Assembly (NCBI RefSeq): GCF_010669285.1 | Contig: NZ_CP048711.1 | Coordinates: forward strand, 2,418,001 to 2,482,000 | Length of the DNA stretch: 64,000 nt | Reading direction: 5' to 3' | From: Kineobactrum salinum | GTDB taxonomy: Bacteria > Pseudomonadota > Gammaproteobacteria > Pseudomonadales > Halieaceae | Part shown: positions 26,637-36,180 of the stretch, piece by piece | Layout: every line of letters begins with the position of its first letter | Position numbering within the stretch: position 1 is the stretch's first letter | Made by a program: the position numbers and the translations under genes | The notes under the pieces: generated by a model | Database searches by the model: none | What the model was told of the DNA's origin: nothing | What the model saw: the letters and a program-made list of their open reading frames with translations, nothing else

Positions 26637-27446
26637 ATGCTGGCGAATGCCGAACTTTCACAGGATTTCAAGCGCCTCAACCAGCTGTTCAAGGAACTGG
26701 TGGCTGCGCTGGTCGACAGCGTCAACCTGCCGCCGGCGAGGATCGAGATCGAGGCCACTCCGAAGGGAAACTTTCGCGGTTTTGACGGCGGCAAGCTTTA
26801 CCTGGTGGACAGCGGCTCGCTGTCGGCCCGTTACCAGGGGCGCACCGTATACATGCTCGACGAGGGCGATTTGCTGTTGCCGGATATCGCGGGGGTGGGC
26901 GAGCCCGGCATGAATGTCGTCTACGGCAGTGAAGCCGGTGCCAGCCTGTATGCCTATTCCGGTCTGGAATTCATGCAGCGGGTATTTACCGAGCCCGGCG
27001 CGATCAAGCTCTGGACCCGCCTGCTGATTACCTACGCAGGCCTGATGCTGCGTCTTACCGCGGCTCACTGCCGTGAAGACGAGCACACAACGCCCGGCTT
27101 CGAGGAATACCAGGCAGGCGAAATCATCATCCGGCAGGGAGCGCGGGCCGACTATGTGTTCAACCTCTCTTCCGGCCTGGCGGAAGTGGTCGTCGACGAC
27201 GTTATAGTGGGGCGTATAGGCGAGGGCGAGATCTTCGGTGCGATGGCCGCATTGACCCATGCCGATCGCAGCGCTACGGTACGGGCCCGCACCCGCTGCT
27301 CGGTGGTCAAGGTGCCCAAGGAACAGTTTACCGAACTGATCCGCAGCAATCCGGCTACCATCCAGAGTCTGCTGATAGACATGGCCAACTCCATCGTCAA
27401 CCTCAACGAGCAGCTGGTCGGGCGCCAGGAGCCCCCGCAGCACTGA
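26637..27446 (+). CDS. Cyclic nucleotide-binding domain protein
   Basis: A 269-residue cytosolic protein with a canonical cNMP-binding domain in its C-terminal half (about residues 145-265: FEEYQAGEIIIRQGARADYVFNLSSG, IGEGEIFGAMAAL, RSATVRARTRCSVVKV). A degenerate second copy lies in the N-terminal half (about 45-110: GKLYLVDSGSLSARYQGRTVYMLDEGDLLLPD). There is no helix-turn-helix, so it is not a CRP-type regulator. The phosphate-binding cassette lacks the usual Arg-Thr/Ser pair (it reads GAMAALTHADRSATV), so nucleotide binding must be tested. It lies 71 bases upstream of parC. Confidence 0.8.
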   Translation: MLANAELSQDFKRLNQLFKELVAALVDSVNLPPARIEIEATPKGNFRGFDGGKLYLVDSGSLSARYQGRTVYMLDEGDLLLPDIAGVGEPGMNVVYGSEAGASLYAYSGLEFMQRVFTEPGAIKLWTRLLITYAGLMLRLTAAHCREDEHTTPGFEEYQAGEIIIRQGARADYVFNLSSGLAEVVVDDVIVGRIGEGEIFGAMAALTHADRSATVRARTRCSVVKVPKEQFTELIRSNPATIQSLLIDMANSIVNLNEQLVGRQEPPQH

Positions 27447-27517
27447 CAGCAATTCTGTCCTCCGACACCCGGCTGGTGTCGGTTTGAACAGCAACCCCAA
27501 GTACAGGTCACACATCC

Positions 27518-29773
27518 ATGTCCGACATTCTGGAAATTGACAGCGACGGCATCGAACGGGTTTCGATGCGGCTGTACACCGAGAAGGCCTACCTGGACTA
27601 TTCCATGTACGTGATTCTCGATCGCGCCCTGCCCCATATCGGCGACGGCCTGAAGCCGGTGCAGCGGCGTATCATCTATGCGATGAGCGAGTTGGGTCTG
27701 AAGGCCAGCGCCAAGTTCAAGAAATCAGCCCGCACAGTCGGCGATGTGATCGGTAAATTCCATCCCCATGGTGACAGCGCCGCGTATGAGGCGATGGTGC
27801 TGATGGCCCAGGATTTCAGTTACCGCTATCCGCTGGTCGATGGCCAGGGCAACTGGGGCTCGCCGGACGACCCCAAATCCTTTGCCGCCATGCGCTACAC
27901 GGAATCCCGTCTGACTGCCTATGCCGAGGTGCTGCTGGGCGAGCTGGGCCAGGGCACTGCGGATTGGGTGCCCAACTTCGATGGCACGCTGGAGGAGCCC
28001 TCGGTGCTGCCGGCGCAGGTACCCAATGTGCTGCTCAATGGCACCACCGGCATCGCGGTGGGAATGGCCACCGACATACCACCCCATAATCTGCGCGAGG
28101 TAGTCAGCGCCGCGGTACGCATGCTGGATGCGCCCCGCTCCACCGTGGCCGAGCTGTGCGAGCATGTGCTGGCGCCGGATTTTCCCACCGAAGCGGAGAT
28201 CATAACGCCCACGGAGGAGATTCGGGCGCTGTATGAAACCGGCCGCGGCGGGCTGCGTATGCGCGCGGTATGGGAGCGGGAAAACGGCGATATCATCGTC
28301 CGCGCCCTGCCCTACCAGGTTTCCGGTTCCCGGGTGCTGGAGCAGATCGCGCAGCAGATGCAGGCCAGAAAGCTGCCGATGGTGGCGGATCTGCGCGACG
28401 AGTCGGACCACGAGAATCCGACCCGCCTGGTGATCGTGCCGCGCTCCAACCGGGTCGATCTCGAGGCGGTGATGAGCCATCTGTTCGCCACCACCGACCT
28501 GGAAAAGACCTACCGGGTCAACCTGAACATGATTGGCACCGACGGACGCCCGGCGGTGAAATCACTGGATCGCATCCTGCGCGAATGGCTGCAGTTTCGC
28601 ACTGCCACAGTGCGCCGGCGGCTGGAGTACCGCCTTGACCGAGTGCAGAAGCGCCTGCATATCCTCGCCGGCTACCTGATAGCCTACCTCGATATCGATG
28701 AGGTGATCCATATAATCCGCACCGAGGACAAGCCGAAGGCGGCGCTGATCCAGCGCTTTGGCCTGTCCGACATCCAGGCCGAGGCGATCCTGGAACTGAA
28801 GCTGCGCAACCTGGCCAAGCTGGAAGAAATGAAGATCCGCGGCGAGCAGGACGAGCTGGCCCGGGAGCGCGACCGACTGCAGACCACGCTGGGCAGCGAG
28901 GCGCGGCTGAAGACATTGATCCGCAAGGAATTGCTGGCGGTGGCCGAACAGTACGGCGACGACCGGCGCTCACCGCTGGCGCAGCGGGAAGAGGCCCGCG
29001 CCTTCAGCGAGCTGGAACTGATGAGCGCCGACCCGATCACAGTGGTGCTGTCGGCGAAGGGCTGGATCCGGGCTGCCAAGGGCCACGATGTCGACGCCGC
29101 CGGCCTCAGCTACAAGTCGGGTGACGGCTTCAAGCTGGAGGCCCGCGGCCGCAGCAACCAGCCCACGGTGATCCTGGACTCCACCGGTCGCGCCTATACC
29201 CTGCCCTCGCACAACCTGCCTTCGGCCCGCGGCCAGGGGGAACCGGTCACCGGCCGTATCAATCCGCCCTCGGGAGCCACCTTTGAGGGCCTGATGCTGG
29301 CGGATCCCGAACAGCGCTTCCTGCTGGCCAGTGATGCCGGCTACGGTTTCATTGCGATGTTTTCCGAGCTGCAGACCAAGAACCGTGCCGGCAAGGCGGT
29401 GCTGACCCTGTCCGGTGGCGGGCGCGTGCTGCAGCCGGCGCCGGTGCCGGCGGACCCGGCTGGCCTGTGGGTCGCGGTGGTCTCCAGCGAGGGCCGCCTG
29501 CTGGTGTTCCCGCTGCAGGAACTGCCGCAGCTGGCCCGCGGCAAGGGCAACAAGATCATCGGTATCCCCACCGCCAGGGTGCAGGCGCGCGAGGAGTTCG
29601 TGGTGGCGATCCAGGTCATCACCGAGGCCCAGTCACTGGTAGTGCTGGCCGGCAAGCGTCATCTGACGCTGAAGTTCACTGAGCTGGAACACTACCGCGG
29701 CGAACGCGGCCGGCGCGGCAACAAGCTGCCTCGCGGATTCCAGAAAGTGGATGACATGCGCATCGAGAACTGA
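27518..29773 (+). CDS. parC: DNA topoisomerase IV subunit A
   Basis: Breaks and rejoins DNA to decatenate daughter chromosomes, with ParE. The 751-residue protein begins with the GyrA/ParC core ([16 protein letters not shown]), has the quinolone-determining region [13 protein letters not shown] and the catalytic Tyr in MRYTESRLT, and ends with a pinwheel C-terminal domain. The Ser/Glu-type positions of the QRDR read GDSAAYEA, the sensitive-type sequence. ATG start at 27518. parE is not in the window. Confidence 0.97.
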   Translation: MSDILEIDSDGIERVSMRLYTEKAYLDYSMYVILDRALPHIGDGLKPVQRRIIYAMSELGLKASAKFKKSARTVGDVIGKFHPHGDSAAYEAMVLMAQDFSYRYPLVDGQGNWGSPDDPKSFAAMRYTESRLTAYAEVLLGELGQGTADWVPNFDGTLEEPSVLPAQVPNVLLNGTTGIAVGMATDIPPHNLREVVSAAVRMLDAPRSTVAELCEHVLAPDFPTEAEIITPTEEIRALYETGRGGLRMRAVWERENGDIIVRALPYQVSGSRVLEQIAQQMQARKLPMVADLRDESDHENPTRLVIVPRSNRVDLEAVMSHLFATTDLEKTYRVNLNMIGTDGRPAVKSLDRILREWLQFRTATVRRRLEYRLDRVQKRLHILAGYLIAYLDIDEVIHIIRTEDKPKAALIQRFGLSDIQAEAILELKLRNLAKLEEMKIRGEQDELARERDRLQTTLGSEARLKTLIRKELLAVAEQYGDDRRSPLAQREEARAFSELELMSADPITVVLSAKGWIRAAKGHDVDAAGLSYKSGDGFKLEARGRSNQPTVILDSTGRAYTLPSHNLPSARGQGEPVTGRINPPSGATFEGLMLADPEQRFLLASDAGYGFIAMFSELQTKNRAGKAVLTLSGGGRVLQPAPVPADPAGLWVAVVSSEGRLLVFPLQELPQLARGKGNKIIGIPTARVQAREEFVVAIQVITEAQSLVVLAGKRHLTLKFTELEHYRGERGRRGNKLPRGFQKVDDMRIEN

Positions 29774-29795
29774 GCTGCGGTGTGCCGCCGGCCGT

Positions 29796-31043
29796 TCAGG
29801 GAGTGTCCCGCAGGCGTTTCAGGATCAGCCGCAGCTGACGTTCCAGGAGATCGTCCCAGGAGCCCGCGAACTGCTCCAGGATGACGTAATCCCCCAGTTC
29901 GCTGGGCCTGTGTTCCAGCCGGCTGCTGACGTCGATGTCCTCGCAGGCCGACGGTGACAGCATGATCTGTGGCGGTTTGCTGGAGCACAGAGTTTGCAGT
30001 TCGTCCAGCGTCGACTGGATATACAGGCCCGGGTAGATATCTGTCTCGTCACCGCGACCCAGTTCGCTGCAGCTCACCGCCATCGCAACCGTGAGTGACC
30101 GCGACATCTGCTTCTCCAGCTCCCCGCATACCGCTTGTACCAGCCAGGCACAGGAGGCCGCCCGGAAGGCCGCACTGCCGCCGCTGGAATCACCGCTGAA
30201 ATACACTGCGAGGCCGAACTGGCGAACCACCTGCAGCTGGCCACCGTAGAAGCCGGCTGCGGCATAGACCACCTGGTGCAGACGGTCCGTGTAGCGGTGC
30301 AGGGACTGTTCGTCCAGGGTGTCCACGTAATCCACCAGGCTGACCAGATGCAGGTACAGCACGGCAGTGTCGCGGTAGTTCTCCTCCCTGGGCCCGCTGC
30401 CGCTGCGGGCGCGCAGCAGATCCATGGGCAGCGCGTCGATGCGCGATTGCAGCAGTTGCAGTTCGTTGGCTGTGGCCGGGGCTGCGGCGGAGTCCTCCAG
30501 TGCGATGGTCCGGGCCTGCTGTTGCAGGCGGTTGCCCAGCAGGCGCTGGCCGAGCTGACGGGCGGCGCCATACACTGCCAGGCTGAGCAGTACCGCCAGA
30601 CCCAGCAAGCTCAGCAGGAAGCGCAGTCGTGCGGTTTCAGCCGCTGCGGTGCTGATGGTGATGACCACCTCGCCCGCGATGTTGTTGTCTACCCGGACCG
30701 GCGAGCGGTATTGTTGCAGGTAATCGCCCTCGGCACTGCCTGCCTGGCCCAGGGCACGGCCCTCGACATCAAAAATCGCCACCTCGGCGGCCGAGGACGT
30801 TTCGAGGAAGCGGTGCAGCGATGCGGCGATGCTCAGCAGGTCTCCTGTTTCCAGTGCCGCACTGATGCGGCGCGCAATCTGCTGGGCCAGCGCGTTGCCG
30901 AAGACGGCCTGTTGCGACTCCTGCATATGTTGACTGGAGGTGGCGGCCAGCGCGACCAGCGCGAGACTGATGAGCAGGCAGCCGGTAGCGGCGATCAGGG
31001 CCAGTTGCTGACTCAGGCTGGAGTCGCTGAAACGCTTGTTCAC
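29796..31043 (-). CDS. AhpA/YtjB-like membrane protein with degenerate cyclase-like domain
   Basis: A 415-residue protein with an N-terminal helix (about residues 12-38), a periplasmic segment (about 40-155), a second helix (about 160-182), and a cytosolic C-terminal part (about 240-385) that recalls class III nucleotide cyclases (TAVLYLHLVSLVDYVDTL). The metal-binding Asp pair is absent, so it is probably not catalytic. YtjB/AhpA proteins are usually encoded near serB, as here (serB at 34.9 kb), which supports the family call. I used GTG 31043 (MNKRFSDSSLS); the frame is open to 31127. It converges with parC. Confidence 0.6.
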   Translation of the reverse strand: MNKRFSDSSLSQQLALIAATGCLLISLALVALAATSSQHMQESQQAVFGNALAQQIARRISAALETGDLLSIAASLHRFLETSSAAEVAIFDVEGRALGQAGSAEGDYLQQYRSPVRVDNNIAGEVVITISTAAAETARLRFLLSLLGLAVLLSLAVYGAARQLGQRLLGNRLQQQARTIALEDSAAAPATANELQLLQSRIDALPMDLLRARSGSGPREENYRDTAVLYLHLVSLVDYVDTLDEQSLHRYTDRLHQVVYAAAGFYGGQLQVVRQFGLAVYFSGDSSGGSAAFRAASCAWLVQAVCGELEKQMSRSLTVAMAVSCSELGRGDETDIYPGLYIQSTLDELQTLCSSKPPQIMLSPSACEDIDVSSRLEHRPSELGDYVILEQFAGSWDDLLERQLRLILKRLRDTP

Positions 31044-31108
31044 ACCGATGGGCTTCCACTCATGAAAGCGCCAGAGTATAAACCATGGAGCAACCCGGTG
31101 CTGCGCGG

Positions 31109-33481
31109 TCAACTGCCATGCGGCCATATCCAGTCGTTGATTTCCTCGCTGTCCACCCCGTGCTCGTGGGCATGGTGGCGGGCCGCGATCTGCATGTCCC
31201 GCAGTTTTTCCTTCACATGGGCCCCGCTGCTACGCAGCTTCTCTACCCGGTCGATGGCGTCCATGGCGAGACTGAAGCGGTCGACCCGGTTGGCGATGGC
31301 CAGCTCCAGCGGGGTGTTGATGCTGCCCTTCTCGATATAGCCGCGTACGTGGAGGTTGGCGTGGTTGCTGCGCCGGTAGGCAAGCCGGTGGATCAGCCAG
31401 GGGTAGCCGTGAAAATTGAAGATTATGGGCTTGTCCATGGTAAACAGGCTGTCGAAATCGCGGTCGCTGAGACCATGGGGGTGTTCCTTTTCCGGCGTCA
31501 TCCGGAACAGGTCCACCACATTGATGAAGCGGATCTTCAGGTCGGGCAGGTATTCCCGCAGCAGGGCGGTGGCGGCCAGGGCCTCCTGGGTGGCAATATC
31601 ACCACAGCCGGCGATCACCAGGTCCGGCTCCACGCCCTGATCGTTGCTGGCCCAGTCCCAGATGCCGATGCCTTTGGTGCAGTGGACGATGGCGGCTTCC
31701 ATGTCGAGCATTTGCAGGTGATTCTGCTTGTCGCAGACAATCACATTGATGTCATTGTGGCTGCGCAGGCAGTGGTCGGCGGTGGACAGCAGGCAGTTGG
31801 CGTCCGGTGGCAGATAAATACGCGTCACGGCCGGGCTCTTGTTGAGTACCAGGTCGAGAAAGCCCGGGTCCTGGTGGGTAAAGCCGTTGTGATCCTGGCG
31901 CCACACCGTGGAGGTGATCAGCAGGTTGACGGAGGCGATGGCAGCGCGCCAGGGCAGGTCCTCGCAGATCGCCAGCCATTTGGCGTGTTGGTTGAACATG
32001 GAGTCGATCACGTGGACGAAGGCTTCATAGGTGGCGAAGAAGCCGTGGCGGCCCGTGAGCACATAGCCCTCGAGCCAGCCCTCAAGGGTGTGCTCGGAGA
32101 GCATTTCCAGGACCCGGCCATCCGTTGCCAGTTCACCGCCATCGTCGTCTTCCGGCAGCCGATCCGCCAGCCACAGTTTCTTGCTCACGGCGTAGATGGC
32201 ATCGAGCTTGTTGGAGCTGTTCTCATCGGGGCCAAAGACCCGGAAATTGTCCGGGTTGCGGGCCATGGTGTCTCGCAGCAGGGCGCCGAGAGGCCGGGTG
32301 TTCATGGCTCGCTCCCTGCCCGGCTGGGCGACCGTCACCGCGTAGTCGCGAAAATCCGGCATACGCAGGTCGCGGCGCAGCAGGCCGCCGTTGGCGTGGG
32401 GATTGGCGCCCATGCGCCGCGGGCCCTGCGGGGCGAGCGCGCGCAGCGACTCCACCAGCCGGCCGTCGGCGTCGAACAGTTCTTCGGGCTTGTAGCTGCG
32501 CAGCCACGCGTCCAGTCGGGCCAGATTGTCCGGGTTGCTGCGCACGTCGGCCAGCGGCACCTGGTGGGCGCGCCAGCTACCTTCAACCCGATGGCCTCCG
32601 ACCACTTTGGGGCCGGTCCAACCCTTGGGGGAGCGCAGCACGATCATCGGCCAGCGGGGCCGTTCCACCGCGCCGCCCTCGCGTGCCTGCCGCTGGATCG
32701 CCCCGATGTCAGCGACGCACTGGTCCAGCGCAGCGGCCATCTGCTGGTGCATGGCAGCCGGATCGTCGCCTTCGACAAAAAAGGGTATCCAGCCATAGCC
32801 CCGCAACAGGCTGTCCAGTTCATCGTGACTGATGCGGGCGAGAATGGTGGGATTGTTGATCTTGTAGCCGTTGAGGTGAAGGATTGGCAGTACGGCGCCA
32901 TCGCGAGCCGGGTTGAGAAACTTGTTGGAATGCCAGGCGGTGGCCAGGGGGCCGGTTTCCGCCTCGCCGTCGCCCACGGCAGTAAACACGACCAGATCCG
33001 GGTTGTCGAAGGCGGCGCCAAAAGCATGGGACAGGCTGTAGCCCAACTCGCCCCCTTCATGAATCGAGCCTGGCAGTTCCGGCGTGCAGTGGCTGCCGAA
33101 GCCGCCCGGGAAAGAGAACTGACGGAACAGTGTGGCCATGCCCTCGGCGTCCTGGCTCATGTCCGGATACACTTCGGAGAAGCTGCCCTCCAGGTACACC
33201 GGCGCCAGCACACCGGGGGCACCGTGGCCGGGACCTGCGACAAAGATGGCGTTGAGGTCGTGCTGGCGTATCACCCGGTTGGCGTGGACGTACATAAAGG
33301 ACAGCCCGGGGCTGGATCCCCAGTGGCCGAGCAGGCGCTTTTTGATATGTTCCGGCTGTAGCGGTTCCTGCAGCAGCGGATTGCCCCGCAGGTAGATCAT
33401 GCCGGCAGCCAGGTAATTGCAGGCACGCCAGTAGCCGTGGATGGCGTCCAGCTGTTCCGCGCTGAGGGGGTGGCTGTTCAT
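31109..33481 (-). CDS. xfp: Xylulose-5-P/fructose-6-P phosphoketolase
   Basis: A thiamine-diphosphate enzyme that splits xylulose 5-phosphate (and often fructose 6-phosphate) with phosphate to acetyl phosphate plus glyceraldehyde 3-phosphate (or erythrose 4-phosphate). The 790-residue length is normal. The ThDP/Mg motif [19 protein letters not shown] is present, as are [11 protein letters not shown] and the family signature SFPGGFGSH. The ATG overlaps the ackA stop (ATGA), so xfp is translated from an ackA-xfp mRNA, and acetyl phosphate would pass directly to AckA. Confidence 0.96.
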   Translation of the reverse strand: MNSHPLSAEQLDAIHGYWRACNYLAAGMIYLRGNPLLQEPLQPEHIKKRLLGHWGSSPGLSFMYVHANRVIRQHDLNAIFVAGPGHGAPGVLAPVYLEGSFSEVYPDMSQDAEGMATLFRQFSFPGGFGSHCTPELPGSIHEGGELGYSLSHAFGAAFDNPDLVVFTAVGDGEAETGPLATAWHSNKFLNPARDGAVLPILHLNGYKINNPTILARISHDELDSLLRGYGWIPFFVEGDDPAAMHQQMAAALDQCVADIGAIQRQAREGGAVERPRWPMIVLRSPKGWTGPKVVGGHRVEGSWRAHQVPLADVRSNPDNLARLDAWLRSYKPEELFDADGRLVESLRALAPQGPRRMGANPHANGGLLRRDLRMPDFRDYAVTVAQPGRERAMNTRPLGALLRDTMARNPDNFRVFGPDENSSNKLDAIYAVSKKLWLADRLPEDDDGGELATDGRVLEMLSEHTLEGWLEGYVLTGRHGFFATYEAFVHVIDSMFNQHAKWLAICEDLPWRAAIASVNLLITSTVWRQDHNGFTHQDPGFLDLVLNKSPAVTRIYLPPDANCLLSTADHCLRSHNDINVIVCDKQNHLQMLDMEAAIVHCTKGIGIWDWASNDQGVEPDLVIAGCGDIATQEALAATALLREYLPDLKIRFINVVDLFRMTPEKEHPHGLSDRDFDSLFTMDKPIIFNFHGYPWLIHRLAYRRSNHANLHVRGYIEKGSINTPLELAIANRVDRFSLAMDAIDRVEKLRSSGAHVKEKLRDMQIAARHHAHEHGVDSEEINDWIWPHGS

Positions 33482-34662
33482 GGTTTTGCCTCCAGTAATT
33501 TTCTGACTTGACGGGCTATCTCCAGTTCCTCATTGGCAGGGATAACCAGCACGGCAACCCCTGAGTCCCGGGAGTGGATCGGCGAGAGGTGCCCTGGCTT
33601 GACGGCCGTGTTGCGGGCCGGGTCGACCCTCAGGCTGAGAAAGTCCAGCCCGGCGCAGACCTGTGCGCGAACCTGGGGGGCATTCTCACCAACCCCGGCG
33701 GTGAACACCAGCGCGTCCAGTCCGCCCAGCGCCGCGGCATAGGCGCCGATGTACTTGCGGATGCGATAAGTATATAGCTCCAGAGCCAGACGGGCGCTCG
33801 CATCACCGTTCTCCGCGCGGGCCAGGACTTCCCGCATGTCGGCGCTGCCGCACAGGCCCTTCAGGCCGCTGCCGGTGGTCAACAGTGTTTCCAACTGCGC
33901 CAGGTCCAAACCACTGCCGCGCGCCAGGTGAAAGATGACCGCCGGGTCCATGTCGCCACCCCGGGTGCCCATCACCAGCCCCTCCAGCGGGGTGAGTCCC
34001 ATGGAGGTGTCGATGCCCAGACCACAGTCGATGGCGGCGGCGCTGGCGCCGTTGCCCAGATGCAGGCTGACCAGCTTGAGATCACTGCGGCCCAGATGCT
34101 CCGCCGCACACCGTGCCACATGGCCGTGCGAGATGCCGTGGAAACCGTAGCGCCGTACCCCGTGCTGTCGGTACAGCGAATCGGGCACCCCGTAGCGCCA
34201 GGCCCGTTCCGGCAGGGACTGGTGAAACGAGGTATCGAATACCGCAATCTGGGGAGCGTCGGGGAACAGGCCGCGACACTCCCGGATCACCGCCAGGCTG
34301 CCGGGGTTATGCAGTGGTGCCAGCGGGATCAGGCGCTCAATCGCACTCTCCACGCTGGTATCCACCCGGGTGGCACAGCGAAAATGTTCGCCGCCATGCA
34401 CCACCCGGTGGCCGATCGCGCGGATGCGGAGCGCTGGATCGCTTGCTCCGGTGCCCACCCGGGCGAGGACTTCCTGCAACGCAGCGGCATGGTCGGCGGC
34501 CTCGCAAGAGACGGGTGTGTCATCCAGCCCGGTATGGCTGTGATGGCACTGGTTGGTGCCGATACGGTCGATCAGCCCGCGGTACCGGGGCGTCTCGCTG
34601 CCGTTGTCAAACAGCTGGTATTTGAGGGAAGAACTGCCGGCATTGAGGACGAGCAATGTCAT
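33478..34662 (-). CDS. ackA: Acetate kinase
   Basis: Converts acetyl phosphate and ADP to acetate and ATP. The 394-residue ASKHA-fold protein contains [15 protein letters not shown] at the N-terminus, [27 protein letters not shown] and the active-site Arg loop [10 protein letters not shown]. The frame runs further upstream, but ATG 34662 ([12 protein letters not shown]) is the family start. It precedes xfp with overlapping codons; no pta gene is seen nearby, so acetyl phosphate is probably supplied by phosphoketolase. Confidence 0.96.
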   Translation of the reverse strand: MTLLVLNAGSSSLKYQLFDNGSETPRYRGLIDRIGTNQCHHSHTGLDDTPVSCEAADHAAALQEVLARVGTGASDPALRIRAIGHRVVHGGEHFRCATRVDTSVESAIERLIPLAPLHNPGSLAVIRECRGLFPDAPQIAVFDTSFHQSLPERAWRYGVPDSLYRQHGVRRYGFHGISHGHVARCAAEHLGRSDLKLVSLHLGNGASAAAIDCGLGIDTSMGLTPLEGLVMGTRGGDMDPAVIFHLARGSGLDLAQLETLLTTGSGLKGLCGSADMREVLARAENGDASARLALELYTYRIRKYIGAYAAALGGLDALVFTAGVGENAPQVRAQVCAGLDFLSLRVDPARNTAVKPGHLSPIHSRDSGVAVLVIPANEELEIARQVRKLLEAKP

Positions 34663-34926
34663 AGACCAATGTCCTTGTCTCCACGGGGCATGGACCTGTT
34701 GGCTGCGGTCCGGCCGAATGCCGGACTCAACCCCTATCTGGCACCCATCAGTTTGCGCCGGAACCGCGACTTGTGCCACCACCGGGTGGCGATGGACGCC
34801 ATGGTCTTGATGCAGGTCAGCTGCGGGCGCCATGGGTGCGGGGCCGGCGCTTGAGCGCTGGCTGTTTCACCGCAACCGGCCTGCGGGTAGAATACGCGGC
34901 TCCCTGCAAGCTGGAACTGAGCCCGC

Positions 34927-36180
34927 GTGAACGACATTGTCCTGATCACCCTGTCCGGAAAGGATCGTCCGGGAATAACCACCGGCGCGGCGGGTCTGCT
35001 GGCCGAACACGGTGTCAACGTGCTGGATATCGGCCAGGCTGTAATCCACGCAACCCTGTCGATGGGGTTGCTGCTCGAAATCCCCGCTGCGGTGGAGCGT
35101 GACGGGCTGGAACAGGCGCTGCAGCTCTTCGCCGACGGTCATTCGCTGCAGCTGCGCTGGCAGGATGTCAGCCAGCGCAGCTACAGTGACTGGGTGGCGG
35201 CCCAGGGGCGGGCCCGATACATCACCACCCTGCTGGCACGCAAGATTACCGCGGACCAGTTGGCGCGGGTCAGCGCGGTGTTTGCCCGCCACGGGCTGGG
35301 TATAGACGGCATCATGCGCCTTTCCGGCAGGATCCCGCTGGGCAAGCTGCCGCCACTGAGCAAGGCCTGTGTCGAATTCTCCCTGCGTGGACCGCTGCCG
35401 GATGTAGTCACGTTTCGCAGGGAGTTGATGGAAGTGGCCAGCGCCCTGGAGGTCGACCTGGCTTTCCAGGAGGATAACATGTATCGCCGCAACCGCCGGC
35501 TGGTCGCATTCGATATGGATTCGACCCTGATCGAGGCGGAGGTTATCGACGAACTGGCTACGGCCGCTGGCGTGGGCGCCCAGGTCAGCGCCATCACTGA
35601 GCGGGCCATGCGCGGCGAACTGGATTTCAGTGCCAGCTTCCGGCAGCGGGTGGCGCTGCTGCGGGGTTTGCCTGAAACGGCGCTGGACGAGGTCGCGGCC
35701 GGGTTGCGCATCACCGAGGGGGCAGAGCACCTTGTCTCTACTTTGCGCGCGTTGGGCTACAAGACTGCGATTCTGTCCGGGGGCTTTAGCTTTTTTGCCG
35801 AACGGCTGCAGCGCCAACTGGGCATCGACTATGTGTACGCCAATGAGCTCGAGATTGCCGGCGGCCTGGTAACCGGTGAGGTCAATGGCACGATTGTTGA
35901 CGGTGCCCGCAAGGCGGATCTGCTGCGTCAGCTGGCCATCAGAGAGGGCATAGACCTGCAACAGGTGATTGCGGTGGGTGATGGCGCCAACGATCTGCCC
36001 ATGCTCAGTATTGCCGGCCTGGGCATAGCCTTTCGCGCCAAACCGCTGGTACAGCAGTCAGCGGAGCAGTCCATATCAACCCTGGGACTGGATGCGATCC
36101 TCTATCTGCTGGGTATCGGTGATCACTACCGGCCCACGGCAGCTCAGATGTCCGACCACAGGGACTTGAAGGGCAGGTAG
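34927..36180 (+). CDS. serB: Phosphoserine phosphatase
   Basis: The last step of serine synthesis. The 417-residue protein has an N-terminal tandem ACT-like region (about residues 1-180, beginning VNDIVLITLSGKDRPG) and a HAD phosphatase domain with the nucleophile motif FDMDSTLIEAEVIDELA, the Ser motif ILSGGFSFF, the Lys in ARKADLL, and VGDGANDLPML. The start is GTG at 34927. A TAGAAT at 34888-34893 may be the -10. Its last 37 bases overlap the 3' end of the convergent gene below. The 264 bases between it and ackA contain nothing else recognisable. Confidence 0.96.
   Translation: MNDIVLITLSGKDRPGITTGAAGLLAEHGVNVLDIGQAVIHATLSMGLLLEIPAAVERDGLEQALQLFADGHSLQLRWQDVSQRSYSDWVAAQGRARYITTLLARKITADQLARVSAVFARHGLGIDGIMRLSGRIPLGKLPPLSKACVEFSLRGPLPDVVTFRRELMEVASALEVDLAFQEDNMYRRNRRLVAFDMDSTLIEAEVIDELATAAGVGAQVSAITERAMRGELDFSASFRQRVALLRGLPETALDEVAAGLRITEGAEHLVSTLRALGYKTAILSGGFSFFAERLQRQLGIDYVYANELEIAGGLVTGEVNGTIVDGARKADLLRQLAIREGIDLQQVIAVGDGANDLPMLSIAGLGIAFRAKPLVQQSAEQSISTLGLDAILYLLGIGDHYRPTAAQMSDHRDLKGR

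Noticed and set aside
34663-34926. Small protein between ackA and serB
   Set aside because: Open frames here are short shadows extending into the neighbouring genes, without start signals or recognisable sequence.
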